Notes: generated by a model not told the origin, from the letters alone. A stretch of DNA of 64,000 nt from Thermoplasmata archaeon (GCA_035622275.1 DASPVQ010000005.1:52789-116788), one strand, 5' to 3'. Counted from the stretch's first letter, positions 54,463-62,495 are shown. Numbers and translations are program-made.

Positions 54463-55122
54463 GTGCCCGACGCGATCGCTCCCATCGACCGTCTGCTGCG
54501 CGAACGCCACCTGTTGCGCCATCCCTTCTATCTCGCCTGGTCCCGCGGCGAACTCTCGCGCGCGACGCTGAAGGAGTACGCGGGCCAGTACTACCACTTC
54601 GAATCGAACTTCCCCCGGTACGTGGCCGCGGCCTATGCGAAGCTCACCGACCCGCGCCAGCGCCGCGTTCTTCTTGGGAACCTCACCGACGAGGAGGGAC
54701 GGGACCCGACGCACCCGGAGCTGTGGCTCGACTTCGCGCAAGCGCTCGGTCTCTCCCGCCACGCCGCCGCGAGCGCGACGGCCCTCGCGCCGACGCGCGC
54801 GCTGCTGCGGGCCTACGAGCAGCTGACCGACGCCGGGAGCGCGAGCGCGCTTGCGGCGCTCTATGCGTACGAGTCGATCTTCCCGGCGATCGCCGCCGAG
54901 AAGTCGCGCGGGATCCGTGCCTTCTACGGTCTCGACGCGCCCGCCGCACACGAGTTCTTCCGCGTGCACACCGGCGCCGACGTCGAGCATTCGGCGGCGG
55001 AGCGGAGGATCCTGCGTTCGGAGATCGCCGGCCGCCCGGAGGCCGCGCGCGCGGCGCTCTCGAGCGCGGGCCGCGCGATCGGTGCCTGGTGGCGGTTCCT
55101 CGACGGGTTCCCCTGCCACTAG
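54463..55122 (+). CDS. CADD-like (TenA/PqqC fold) diiron protein, candidate p-aminobenzoate synthase
   Basis: 219 residues of the haem-oxygenase-like fold. It follows the CADD subgroup closely: 'HPFYLAWSRGELSRATLKEY', 'YYHFESNFPRYVAAAYAKL', 'ALAALYAYESIFPAIAAEKS'. Metal ligands expected in Chlamydia CADD line up: E77, H84, E137, H169, D173, H176. Y23 and K147 align with Tyr27 and Lys152, which I recall as the self-sacrificed tyrosine and amino donor in pABA formation there. If active, it would supply pABA for folate or methanopterin. GTG start with a TATA-like box about 25 nt upstream. Confidence 0.82.
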   Translation: MPDAIAPIDRLLRERHLLRHPFYLAWSRGELSRATLKEYAGQYYHFESNFPRYVAAAYAKLTDPRQRRVLLGNLTDEEGRDPTHPELWLDFAQALGLSRHAAASATALAPTRALLRAYEQLTDAGSASALAALYAYESIFPAIAAEKSRGIRAFYGLDAPAAHEFFRVHTGADVEHSAAERRILRSEIAGRPEAARAALSSAGRAIGAWWRFLDGFPCH

Positions 55123-55211
55123 CGACCGGGAACGCGCGCCGCGCGCGCGCGAGCGCGCGGGGGCTGCGCCTATCGACATCGGCAAGACCCCCAGCCCGCG
55201 TCGCATCGGCC

Positions 55212-55502
55212 ATGTCGCTGTTCGTCGTCGAGCATCGCCACCCGGCCGACCGCTGCCCCGCGGGCAACCCCCAGATGGCACCGTTCCTGCTGCAGATCCT
55301 CTCGCCGGCCAACGCCCAGAAGGCCGGGCTCACGCTCGTCGGCGACGCGGTCGCGCGCGGGCAGCACCACCTCTACGTCCTCATCGAGGGGCCGAGCGAG
55401 TCGGCCGTGCGCAGCTACCTGGGACCGTTCGCCCAGGCCGGCAGCCTCGACGTGATCCCCGCCTCTTCGTGCGAGGAGGTCGTGAGCCGCGGCGCCTGCT
55501 GA
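55212..55502 (+). CDS. Small alpha/beta protein, DUF3303-like
   Basis: 96 residues: 'MSLFVVEHRHPADRCP', 'GLTLVGDAVARGQHHLYVLI' and a C-terminal 'SLDVIPASSCEEVVSRGAC' with a pair of cysteines. Resembles DUF3303-type ferredoxin-fold proteins; no function assigned. Starts 90 nt after the CADD-like gene on the same strand. Confidence 0.65.
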   Translation: MSLFVVEHRHPADRCPAGNPQMAPFLLQILSPANAQKAGLTLVGDAVARGQHHLYVLIEGPSESAVRSYLGPFAQAGSLDVIPASSCEEVVSRGAC

Positions 55503-55591
55503 GCGTCCTTTCCCCGGCGGGCACGCCGCCGGGACGTGGCGGAGCCCACGCTGGAGCTAAAGGGCCGAGGCGGTTCGGCGCCCGCGGACCG

Positions 55592-56200
55592 ATGCCGGGC
55601 ACCGAGGGGAAGAAGGCGGCGACGTCGACCGCGGGGGTGCGCGCCGGGCGCGAGCCCGAGGTGAGCCCGCTGCTCCCCGACCTCGTCCTGCCCATCGAGG
55701 CGCGGGACCACCACCGCAACGCCGCGAACGCACGCTGCTCGCTCGTCGAGTACGGCGACTACGAGTCCCCCGGGTGCCGGGCATCGCTCGGCGTGGTGCG
55801 GGAGCTTCTCGACGACCTCGGGGACGAGCTGTGTTACGCGTATCGGCATTTCCCACAGCTCGAGGTGCATCCGCACGCCGCCAGCGCGGCCGAGGCCGCG
55901 GAGGCCGCCGACCTCCAGGCGAAGTTCTGGCTGATGCACGATCGCCTGTTCGATCATCAGGACGAGCTCGCGCCCGCCCTCTACCGGCGGCTCGCAGCGG
56001 AGCTGCCGGTCGACGTCGCCCACTTCGAGCGTGACCTCGCCTCGGGCGCGCCGGCCCGGCGCGTCGCGGGGGATCTCGAGGAGGGGCGACGGCTCGGCGT
56101 CGTCGAGACCCCGACGTTCTTCGTCAACGGCCGGATGCACGTCGGCTCCTACGAGTTCGAGGCGCTGCGCGCGGCGCTCGTGGCCGTCCCCGGCGGCTAG
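55592..56200 (+). CDS. DsbA/thioredoxin-fold protein missing the first active-site Cys
   Basis: 202 residues. Domain resembles the thioredoxin module fused to some NhaA antiporters: 'RCSLVEYGDYESPGCRASLG', 'LCYAYRHFPQLEVHPHAASA', 'FWLMHDRLFDHQDEL', and the cis-Pro strand 'VETPTFFVNGRMHVG'. CxxC is replaced by SPGC, so disulfide exchange by a dithiol route is not possible; a monothiol or chaperone role is more likely. AGCTAAAGG box about 32 nt before ATG 55592. Confidence 0.82.
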   Translation: MPGTEGKKAATSTAGVRAGREPEVSPLLPDLVLPIEARDHHRNAANARCSLVEYGDYESPGCRASLGVVRELLDDLGDELCYAYRHFPQLEVHPHAASAAEAAEAADLQAKFWLMHDRLFDHQDELAPALYRRLAAELPVDVAHFERDLASGAPARRVAGDLEEGRRLGVVETPTFFVNGRMHVGSYEFEALRAALVAVPGG

Positions 56201-56243
56201 CCGGCCCTCGGCCCGCGGCGGTCGGCGCTCGCGCGCCGGCTGG

Positions 56244-56251
56244 TTCATATA
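56244..56251 (+). promoter_or_regulatory. TATA box of the CdrS-like/ftsZ-like pair
   Basis: TTCATATA, about 60 nt before the RHH gene; transcription would start near 56275, at the left arm of the inverted repeat. Confidence 0.5.
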
Positions 56252-56273
56252 CGTGCGAGACGATATGTCAATC

Positions 56274-56302
56274 GTCAGACAAAGCTAGGGGGATTGTCTG
56301 AC
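56274..56302. promoter_or_regulatory. Perfect 9-bp inverted repeat, candidate RHH operator
   Basis: GTCAGACAA, an 11-nt spacer (AGCTAGGGGGA) and TTGTCTGAC. It covers the predicted start of transcription and ends 4 nt before the regulator ATG, while the spacer holds the ribosome-binding AGGGGG. Repressor binding would shut off both this gene and the FtsZ-like gene behind it. Confidence 0.65.
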
Positions 56303-56306
56303 GGGC

Positions 56307-56672
56307 ATGACCGACACGTCGGAGCGGGTGACGGTCCGGATCCCGCAGGAGCTGCTCGAGAAGCTCAAGCAGCTCCAGCAGACGAAGGGGACCCCGACGA
56401 TCTCCGACACGATCCGCGAGGGGCTCGAGCAGTACATCGAGCTCCACCTCCCGCCGCAGAACGTTCGCAAGGTCGTGGTCGAGCTCTCGCGGCAGGACAA
56501 CAGCCGCCTCGAGGAGTTCGTCCGGGAGGGCAACTCCGTGAGCGTCGACGATGCGGTCCGCTCCGCCGTGCGCGAGTACATCCGCGGCCGGCTCGAGCAG
56601 CTGGGCCCGCCCGCGCGGACCCACCGACGCGAAGGGGAGCCGCTGACCGCCGAAGGCTCCCCTCCGCCCTAG
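56307..56672 (+). CDS. Ribbon-helix-helix regulator with two RHH units (CdrS-like)
   Basis: 121 residues. First RHH: 'SERVTVRIPQELLEKLKQLQ' with 'TISDTIREGLEQYIELHL'; second: 'VRKVVVELSRQDNSRLEEFV' with 'VSVDDAVRSAVREYIRGRLE'. Two RHH units per chain allow a pseudo-dimer. It sits just upstream of an FtsZ-family gene, as the cell-division regulator CdrS does near ftsZ2 in haloarchaea, and is preceded by a perfect inverted repeat that is its likely operator. Acidic/Pro-rich C-terminal tail. Confidence 0.82.
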   Translation: MTDTSERVTVRIPQELLEKLKQLQQTKGTPTISDTIREGLEQYIELHLPPQNVRKVVVELSRQDNSRLEEFVREGNSVSVDDAVRSAVREYIRGRLEQLGPPARTHRREGEPLTAEGSPPP

Positions 56673-56687
56673 GCGGTGGGCGAGCGC

Positions 56688-57719
56688 ATGAGCCCCGACG
56701 GCAAGCCACCCGAGGCATGGGCCTCGCTCGCGCTCTCGCCGCCGGTCGCGGTCGTGGGGCTGGGGGGCGCCGGCAGCGAGGCGGTCCAGGACCTCGTCAG
56801 CCTCGGGATCCCGGGCGTCCGAGCGTTCGCGATCAACAGCGATGCCAAGCACCTGCTCCGCATGGGCGTCGAGGAGCGGATCCTCATCGGCACGCGCGAG
56901 CTGCGGGGGCGGGGTTCCGGCGGGGATCGCGCGTCGGTCCTGCGCGCCGCCGAGGAGGGACGCGAGGAGATCCTGCGGCGCCTCGCCCCGTTCGAGATCG
57001 TCTTTCTGCTCGCCGGTCTCGGCGGCGGCACGGGCAGCGCGCTGCTGCCGTTCCTCGCCCGGGAGCTCCGCACGACCGAGACGCTACCGGTCCCGGTCGT
57101 CTTCCTGCCGTTCCAGGTCGAACTGGACACGAACCAGGGCCGGCGCGAGAACGTCGAGGCGACGATCGGCGAGCTCGAGGAGATGGGCGGCCTCCTGCTC
57201 GTGCTCAACAACGAGAAGCTCCGGCGCTTCGAGTCGCTGCCGATCCACCGGGTCTTCCATGTCCGCAACGCCTACCTCCACTCCCTCGTCTCGAGCCTGG
57301 TCGACATGGTGGAGAACCCTTCGCAGCTCAACGTGGACTTCGCCAGCCTCAAGAACCACCTGCGCGAGGCCGGTCTCTCGACGCTGATCGTCGGGGAGTA
57401 CCACATCTCCGAGCCCGAGCGGCTCGTCCACCAGGCGCTCAGCGACACGCTGCTCGACTACCACCTCTCGGAGCTCCCGAGCGCGCTCGTGCACCTGGAC
57501 GGAGGCGCCAACCTCACCCTGCGCACCCTCGATCGGGTCCTGCGCACGCTGCGCCAGCGCCTCGGGGAGCCGAAGCACCTCGTCTTCGGCACCCGGGTGC
57601 GCCCGGAGCCCCGCGAGGTCGTGCGCCTCACCGCCGTCATCGGCGGCTTGCGGCCCCGGAGCGTGCGCGACGCGCTGCGCCCCAACGGACCCCACGAGGG
57701 CCCGCTCGTCGCACGCTAG
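56688..57719 (+). CDS. FtsZ-family GTPase, divergent
   Basis: 343 residues from ATG 56688 (GTG 56676 possible). Nucleotide part: 'AVVGLGGAGSEAVQDLV', 'AINSDAKHL', 'GRGSGGDRASVLRAAEEGRE' and the tubulin signature 'LAGLGGGTGSALLPFL' (112-117). The T7 loop reads NVDFAS (215-220): the first Asp (D217) is present but the second catalytic Asp is Ser220, which should lower GTPase activity. C-terminal FtsZ-like domain; no clear conserved tail peptide. Cotranscribed with the RHH gene 15 nt upstream. Confidence 0.85.
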   Translation: MSPDGKPPEAWASLALSPPVAVVGLGGAGSEAVQDLVSLGIPGVRAFAINSDAKHLLRMGVEERILIGTRELRGRGSGGDRASVLRAAEEGREEILRRLAPFEIVFLLAGLGGGTGSALLPFLARELRTTETLPVPVVFLPFQVELDTNQGRRENVEATIGELEEMGGLLLVLNNEKLRRFESLPIHRVFHVRNAYLHSLVSSLVDMVENPSQLNVDFASLKNHLREAGLSTLIVGEYHISEPERLVHQALSDTLLDYHLSELPSALVHLDGGANLTLRTLDRVLRTLRQRLGEPKHLVFGTRVRPEPREVVRLTAVIGGLRPRSVRDALRPNGPHEGPLVAR

Positions 57720-58339
57720 GGGCGAGGCGGCGCGGGACGCGCCGGCGCGCGCCGGTCGAGCTCGCCGTGGACAAGGTCGATCACCTGGGAGGCGCGGAGC
57801 GAACGGGGCCCGACCGAGAGCCGGGGGACCCCGCTCGCCCGGGCGATCGATGCCTCGAGCTCGGAGGGATCGTACGGGTCGGAGAGGAGGGCACCCACGT
57901 CCCCGGCTCCCGGGTCCCATCGTTCGATCGGCTCGCCCGCCTCGGTCAGCCACACGGCGCCCGGCCGCTCGAGGAACTCCCGCAGCGCCGGATCCGGCGC
58001 GACCGGCCCCACCGTCAGACCCGGCGACGCCTCGAGGGTCCGGTCGACGCCGCTCGAGCGGCTGAGCGCGTTCTTCAACAGGGCCGCGGTCGACCGCTCG
58101 TCCGGATTGAGGTAGCGCAGGCGCGCGCCCACCAGGTCGATCCGCCGCGCGGCCGGCGGGGGCTCGGCCACGAAGAGCACCGTGACCTCGGTGTCCCGTC
58201 GGAGATCGTTCGAGAGCGTGAAGGCGGTCGACACCGCCCGGGCGATCTCGTCCATCCGCCCCGCGCCGCCGGCCAGGTCGTTCAGGCTGAACCGCCCCGA
58301 AACGGGGACCCGGTGGGCGAGCAGCAGGAACCGCCGCAC
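57716..58339 (-). CDS. trmY: tRNA pseudouridine(54)-N1-methyltransferase TrmY
   Basis: 207 residues of the SPOUT fold: 'RRFLLLAHRVPVSGRFSLND', 'GGAGRMDEIARAVSTAFTLS', 'VTVLFVAEPPPAARRIDLVG', 'LRYLNPDERSTAALLKNAL'. Methylates pseudouridine 54 in the T-loop of archaeal tRNAs. GTG start with TTAATC box 27 nt upstream. Its stop overlaps that of the FtsZ-like gene by 4 nt. Confidence 0.93.
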   Translation of the reverse strand: MRRFLLLAHRVPVSGRFSLNDLAGGAGRMDEIARAVSTAFTLSNDLRRDTEVTVLFVAEPPPAARRIDLVGARLRYLNPDERSTAALLKNALSRSSGVDRTLEASPGLTVGPVAPDPALREFLERPGAVWLTEAGEPIERWDPGAGDVGALLSDPYDPSELEASIARASGVPRLSVGPRSLRASQVIDLVHGELDRRAPARPAPPRP

Positions 58340-58361
58340 GTGGACGCCGAAGCGACCGGTC

Positions 58362-58368
58362 GATTAAG
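58362..58368 (-). promoter_or_regulatory. TATA-like box of trmY
   Basis: CTTAATC on the minus strand, 27 nt before GTG 58339. Confidence 0.45.
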
Positions 58369-58403
58369 GGTGCGACGGCTCCGGCCGGGGCCCGGGGCGG
58401 GGC

Positions 58404-59060
58404 CTACAGCGGGTCGTCGCGGCGTCGGGGCCGCGGGGCCGTCGGCGGGGGCGGCAGCGGGTTCTGCCGGCGCTCCAGCCAGACCTCGTCCCCGAGCTCA
58501 TGGTAGACCGCGTGGGCCGCGATCCCCGTGCCGTGCTCCCCGTGCGGGAGGCGGAACGCCCCCGAGCGGTTCGCGTTCGAGGAATACACGACCTCGGCCT
58601 CGCCGGCGGCGGCCATCGCCGCGCTCTCCTGCCGGGCGAGCTCGAAGATGCGGTCCTTGCGGAACATCCAGTAATGGATGCGCCACTCCCGGCCGTCGTA
58701 GAGCGTCGTCTCGTCGCGCTCGGTCTCGAGGATGCCGGTGTCCTCCAGCATGTAGAACGTGTCGCGATCGTCCGGCTCGAGGACGTTGTCGATGATCCGC
58801 TCGTTGAACCCGAAGAAGTTGAGGACATGGGCCGCGATCGAACGGGCGTCCTCGGGGCGCATCCCCTCGTGGCCGACGGATCGGCGGATCGCCTTCGCGA
58901 GCGAATCGAAGTCGACCGGCCCGGACGCATCGCCCAGCGCCGCATCGGTCGGAAGGCCGACCCGGGTCGTCCGGACGTCCTCGTCGGTGCGCAGCGGGAC
59001 CGGGTTGCGAAGGGTGTACCGGCGGCTCGACGCCTTCGGCTCGCTTCTGGGGTTCCGCAT
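58404..59060 (-). CDS. Conserved archaeal protein of unknown function (possibly DUF6015)
   Basis: 218 residues. Helical first half 'FDSLAKAIRRSVGHEGMRPE' and 'SIAAHVLNFFGFNERIIDNV', then a winged beta region 'RDTFYMLEDTGILETERDET' and 'TLYDGREWRIHYWMFRKDRI' resembling a winged-helix wing, then a Pro-rich end. I recall similar proteins in Thermoplasmata as DUF6015 but cannot confirm. Could be a transcription-related protein. Clean leaderless promoter (59084-59094). Confidence 0.6.
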   Translation of the reverse strand: MRNPRSEPKASSRRYTLRNPVPLRTDEDVRTTRVGLPTDAALGDASGPVDFDSLAKAIRRSVGHEGMRPEDARSIAAHVLNFFGFNERIIDNVLEPDDRDTFYMLEDTGILETERDETTLYDGREWRIHYWMFRKDRIFELARQESAAMAAAGEAEVVYSSNANRSGAFRLPHGEHGTGIAAHAVYHELGDEVWLERRQNPLPPPPTAPRPRRRDDPL

Positions 59061-59083
59061 GCCCGTGTCTATCCTTGCCCTGC

Positions 59084-59094
59084 GTATAAATAAC
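59084..59094 (-). promoter_or_regulatory. TATA box of the DUF6015-like gene
   Basis: GTTATTTATAC on the minus strand, centred about 28 nt before the ATG at 59060. One of the strongest TATA boxes in the window. Confidence 0.6.
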
Positions 59095-59177
59095 TGGCGA
59101 AGACGGCTAACCGCGCGCGGGTCCGGAGCGTCACCGGCGGGAGCCAGCCGGGGCGCTTCGCGATGTCGCTCGGCGCG

Positions 59178-59759
59178 CTACAGGACCACCCGGCGCCCGC
59201 GTCCCACCCGCTGGAGCGCCTCGACCCCGGGCCGCCACTCCTCCTGCTCGATCCGTAGCTCGAACTCGGCGAGGCCCGAGATGTCGCGCGGGAACGGAAG
59301 CAGCGACTTCGCAACGTAGACGTGAGCGAACGGGCCGCTCGAGGGGCCGCTCCAGCGCCGACCGGCCTCCACCAGCGAGCGGTACTCGTAGTACTCGGGA
59401 GCGGGGACGAACCAGAGCAGGCGGTCGTCGGTCCCCCGGCCGGCGCGCGGGCCGCGCGAGAACACCTGGAGTCCGAGGTGGCGGATCACCGCCGTCGGAA
59501 GGCTGAAGAGGTGCCGCTCGCCCGGGCGGGCGGAGGCAAGGAGACGACCGCGCACGGTCTCGACCGCCAGCGCCTCGCGGGCGCTCAGGGTCGCGATCAC
59601 CCGGGCCAGTCCGGGCCCTCTCGCGAGGAACGAGATCGCGCGGCCGCTCTCGCTCGCCGGGTCGTCCTCGGGACGGAAGCGGATCAGCTCGGCGACCTCG
59701 AGCGGCAGCTGGGTGGTCAACCAGGTCGGGTGGACCGCCCGGAGTACGACGTACTCCAT
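59178..59759 (-). CDS. Unknown protein, 193 residues
   Basis: Alternating strands and helices: 'EYVVLRAVHPTWLTTQLPLE', 'ALAVETVRGRLLASARPGER', 'LFSLPTAVIRHLGLQVF', 'LLWFVPAPEYYEYRSL'. No family recognised. Phrases like 'LPTAVIRHLGLQ' recall SpoVT/AbrB-like or OB-type beta swaps, but weakly. ATG 59759 is supported by a CTTATAG box 27 nt upstream that lies inside a 20-nt palindrome. Confidence 0.55.
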   Translation of the reverse strand: MEYVVLRAVHPTWLTTQLPLEVAELIRFRPEDDPASESGRAISFLARGPGLARVIATLSAREALAVETVRGRLLASARPGERHLFSLPTAVIRHLGLQVFSRGPRAGRGTDDRLLWFVPAPEYYEYRSLVEAGRRWSGPSSGPFAHVYVAKSLLPFPRDISGLAEFELRIEQEEWRPGVEALQRVGRGRRVVL

Positions 59760-59781
59760 CCGGGTACCGTCAGACCACGAT

Positions 59782-59801
59782 GCTATAAGAATTCTGATAG
59801 C
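59782..59801. promoter_or_regulatory. 20-nt near-perfect palindrome with TATA box
   Basis: GCTATAAGAATTCTGATAGC: one mismatched pair. It overlaps the last codons of the HAD gene and contains the TATA box of the next gene (59759). Could be an operator, or coincidence of coding and promoter constraints. Confidence 0.4.
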
Positions 59802-60463
59802 ACCGCGCTCGGCCTTACGCGCGCGGGCAGGCGCTCCACCGCCGTCGCGACCGAGCGGAAGTCGTCCGTCCGCAGGACGAGGTCGGCCGCCCAATCCACC
59901 TCGGGGAGGCGGGAATTGATCGCGATGCCTCCGCCGACCAGGGGGAAGATCGCGGCGTCCGCCCACCCGTCGCCGGCATGGACGATCCTCCGCGGCGAGA
60001 CCCCGAGACGGCGGGAGAGCGCCTCGAGCCCGGCGCGCTTGTCGGCGTGGATCCCTCCCGGCGGGCCGACGATGCCGTCGACCACCGGCTGACCGTCGGT
60101 CCCCGCGAAGGCGTCGAAGCCGAAGCGGCGCACGTACCACTCGCCGACGTACGGAGGGTTGTGCGAGAGCAGCGCGACGCGGATCCCCCCGGCCTGGAGC
60201 CGCGCCACACCCTCGACGATCCCCTCGAGCCTCGGCGTCGCGGCGAGGGCCCGCTCGATCGCCGCGACCGGCGTGCCGGCCGCGAGCGATAGCATGTCGC
60301 GCAGATGCTCGTCCTCGCCGATCTCGCGGGCGAAGAAGCGGCGGTTGGTCCGCGCGAACGCGTCGCGCTGGCCGAGGGTCTCGGCGATCACCTTCCAGCC
60401 GTGCCCGCGCGTGAGGGTGCCGTCGATATCCACGGTCAAGAGGCCCCAGCCCGCCGAGCCCAT
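59783..60463 (-). CDS. HAD-superfamily phosphatase (SerB-like)
   Basis: 226 residues. Motif I 'LLTVDIDGTLTRGHGWKVIA' (DxDGTL), motif II 'VALLSHNPPYVGEWY' (Ser), Lys in 'GGIHADKRAGLEALSRRLG', motif III 'IVHAGDGWADAAIFPLVGG' (GDxxxD). The cap region is C1-type as in phosphoserine phosphatase; substrate not determinable. TTATCT box 26 nt before ATG 60463. Confidence 0.88.
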   Translation of the reverse strand: MGSAGWGLLTVDIDGTLTRGHGWKVIAETLGQRDAFARTNRRFFAREIGEDEHLRDMLSLAAGTPVAAIERALAATPRLEGIVEGVARLQAGGIRVALLSHNPPYVGEWYVRRFGFDAFAGTDGQPVVDGIVGPPGGIHADKRAGLEALSRRLGVSPRRIVHAGDGWADAAIFPLVGGGIAINSRLPEVDWAADLVLRTDDFRSVATAVERLPARVRPSAVLSEFL

Positions 60464-60485
60464 CGCTACGGCGCGGGTCCGGGGG

Positions 60486-60493
60486 AGATAACC
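60486..60493 (-). promoter_or_regulatory. TATA-like box of the HAD gene
   Basis: GGTTATCT on the minus strand, 26 nt before ATG 60463. Confidence 0.4.
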
Positions 60494-60518
60494 GTGCCGG
60501 GGCACCGGGATCCGGACG

Positions 60519-61868
60519 TCAACGGGAGGCGCGGGGCAGCGCGGGCCGGTCGTCCTCGGGGCGCGTGGGCACGGGCAGCTCCCGGGTCCACGAGGCCGGC
60601 CCGCCGCGCTCCGCGTCGCGTCGCGCGCGGTGGGCGGACGCCTGCATCGCGCGGATCAACGGGCGCGCGCCGATCGGCGCCACGATCGTCGTGATCAGGC
60701 CCACGCCGGCGACGATCGTAAAGATCGTCGTGGTGAAGATCCCGGCGTCGAGCAGGATCACCGCCATGGCCAGTTCGACCGCTCCCCGGCTGACCACGAG
60801 GAAGCCGATCGCGAACGACTCCTCGGACGAGCGTCGGAGCGTGAGGCCGACGGCGGAGCCGACCAGGAACTTCGAGACCACCGCATAGATCGTGAGCGCG
60901 GCGAACGCGATGAGGGCGACGATCGACGTGCCGAGCTCGAGGAAATCGGTGCCGTAGCCCACGAGCACGAAGAACAGCGGAATGAAGAACCCCCAGCTCA
61001 CGGCCTCGAAGATGGTGATGATCGAGCGGTGGACCGTGCGGCCCGTGATCTCGGGCGTCACGATGATGCCGGCGTAGAAGGCGCCGACGACGAACGTCAG
61101 GCCGAGGTACTGGGAGTAGAGGGCCGACGCCAGGCCCGCGATGATCAGCAGGGCGAATCCGGCCTCGCGCGAGTGCCACGTCGAGCGGAAGCGCTGGACG
61201 AAGCGACCCCATCGGGGCCGGCTCACCGCCCAGCGCAGCACGAGGTAGACGGCGAGGATCGACCCGAGGAACAACAGGACCGCCCCGACCGCGAGCCCCG
61301 CGGCCGCGAGGCTCCCGCCGGCGCCGCCGCTGCCGATCCGCAGCAGGATCGCGAAGACCGTGACCGCGCACAGCTCGTTGACCACCGAGGCGCTCAACAG
61401 GAACGCTCCGAACGGGGTGTCCAGGAGCTCGAACTCCTGCAGCATGATCGCGAGGACGGGGAGCGCGGTGATCGACACCGTGAGCGCGACGTAGAGGTCG
61501 AGCAGCGAGCTGAAGGACGGGTAGAGGAGGTGGACGATCCCGGCACCGGCGAGGAACGGGACGAAGAAGATCCCGACGCCGAGCAGCACGGCGGGCGTGC
61601 CCACCTCGCGCAGCTGTCGGGGATTGATGGTGAGACCGGCCATCATGAGGATGAAGAACGTCGCCAGCGTCTCCAGGCCCGTGAACTCCGGCGTGATCGC
61701 GCTGAGCCCGAGCGCCGGGCCGAGGAGCGTCGGGCCAAGGATCACCCCGACCAGGAGCTGACCGACGAGGGCGGCCTGGCCGAGGTGCGTGAACAGCTCG
61801 CCGACCAGGACGCCCAGCGCGACCAGGAGGAACAGCCCGACGATGAACTCGGTGGTGGTGTTGATCAT
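60519..61868 (-). CDS. Cation:proton antiporter, CPA2/KefB-like
   Basis: 449 residues, about 12 membrane segments. 'LGQAALVGQLLVGVILGPTL', 'SVVNELCAVTVFAILLRIGS' (the ND/NE-type ion site of CPA2), and 'VVGAFYAGIIVTPEITG' match monovalent cation/H+ antiporters. No TrkA-N regulatory domain, unlike Kef; a Na+/H+ or K+/H+ exchanger is likely. C-terminal 40 residues are charged and cytoplasmic. ATG 61868 used. Confidence 0.9.
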   Translation of the reverse strand: MINTTTEFIVGLFLLVALGVLVGELFTHLGQAALVGQLLVGVILGPTLLGPALGLSAITPEFTGLETLATFFILMMAGLTINPRQLREVGTPAVLLGVGIFFVPFLAGAGIVHLLYPSFSSLLDLYVALTVSITALPVLAIMLQEFELLDTPFGAFLLSASVVNELCAVTVFAILLRIGSGGAGGSLAAAGLAVGAVLLFLGSILAVYLVLRWAVSRPRWGRFVQRFRSTWHSREAGFALLIIAGLASALYSQYLGLTFVVGAFYAGIIVTPEITGRTVHRSIITIFEAVSWGFFIPLFFVLVGYGTDFLELGTSIVALIAFAALTIYAVVSKFLVGSAVGLTLRRSSEESFAIGFLVVSRGAVELAMAVILLDAGIFTTTIFTIVAGVGLITTIVAPIGARPLIRAMQASAHRARRDAERGGPASWTRELPVPTRPEDDRPALPRASR

Positions 61869-62036
61869 CGCGCTCGCCCACCCGACGTCGGCGACGGGGG
61901 ACTCCGACGTGGATCCCCGAGCGCCACCGCCGGCCCCACGCCAGCGTGTCCGGGCGGCGCCATAACTAGGTTTGCCCGCGCAGGCGGTGCCCGCTCGGGC
62001 CCGCACCGCTTTGTGCCCGCGACCGGTCGCCCGGCG

Positions 62037-62495
62037 ATGCCAATGGGGTCGGAGGCGCGATCACCCCCACGTCCACGCGGCCCGGACCGTGCCGCGGTGG
62101 ACGCCCGTCGGGCGCGCGCCCTCGAGGAGCCGCTGGACGTGCGGCTGCGTTCCGACGACCCGTACCCGCTCCTCGAGGTTCGCAATCCGTTGCACCGGAC
62201 CAGCTACCTCGTGATGCTGCCGGAGTATCCGGAGCGGACATCGGCGCTGTGCACCTGCACCGACTTCGCGCGCCGCGGCCTCGGCACCTGCAAGCACATC
62301 GAGGCGACGCTCGCCTGGCTCGCCGCCCATCCCCCGGCCCCGCAGGCGGCGCCGGCCCGTCGCCCGGGCGCCGGGCTCGCGCGCCGGTGGCATCGGATCG
62401 ATGAGCGGCTGGAGGCGCTCGGTCGCCGGCCGGGCAGCCTGCGGGCCCGGATGCGGAGCGCCGGCCGGATGCTGTACGAGACCCCGGGTCGATAG
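62037..62495 (+). CDS. Stand-alone SWIM zinc-finger protein
   Basis: 152 residues. CxC...CxH in 'ALCTCTDFARRGLGTCKHIE' is the SWIM motif, preceded by 'YPLLEVRNPLHRTSYLVMLP'. SWIM domains bind DNA or proteins, often next to SNF2 helicases; here it is alone with a basic C-terminal helix. No helicase lies in the window. Divergent from the antiporter and convergent with the radical SAM gene. Confidence 0.8.
   Translation: MPMGSEARSPPRPRGPDRAAVDARRARALEEPLDVRLRSDDPYPLLEVRNPLHRTSYLVMLPEYPERTSALCTCTDFARRGLGTCKHIEATLAWLAAHPPAPQAAPARRPGAGLARRWHRIDERLEALGRRPGSLRARMRSAGRMLYETPGR

Noticed and set aside
56274..56302. Intrinsic terminator
   Set aside because: The inverted repeat is followed directly by a start codon, not by a T-tract, and it lies in a promoter.
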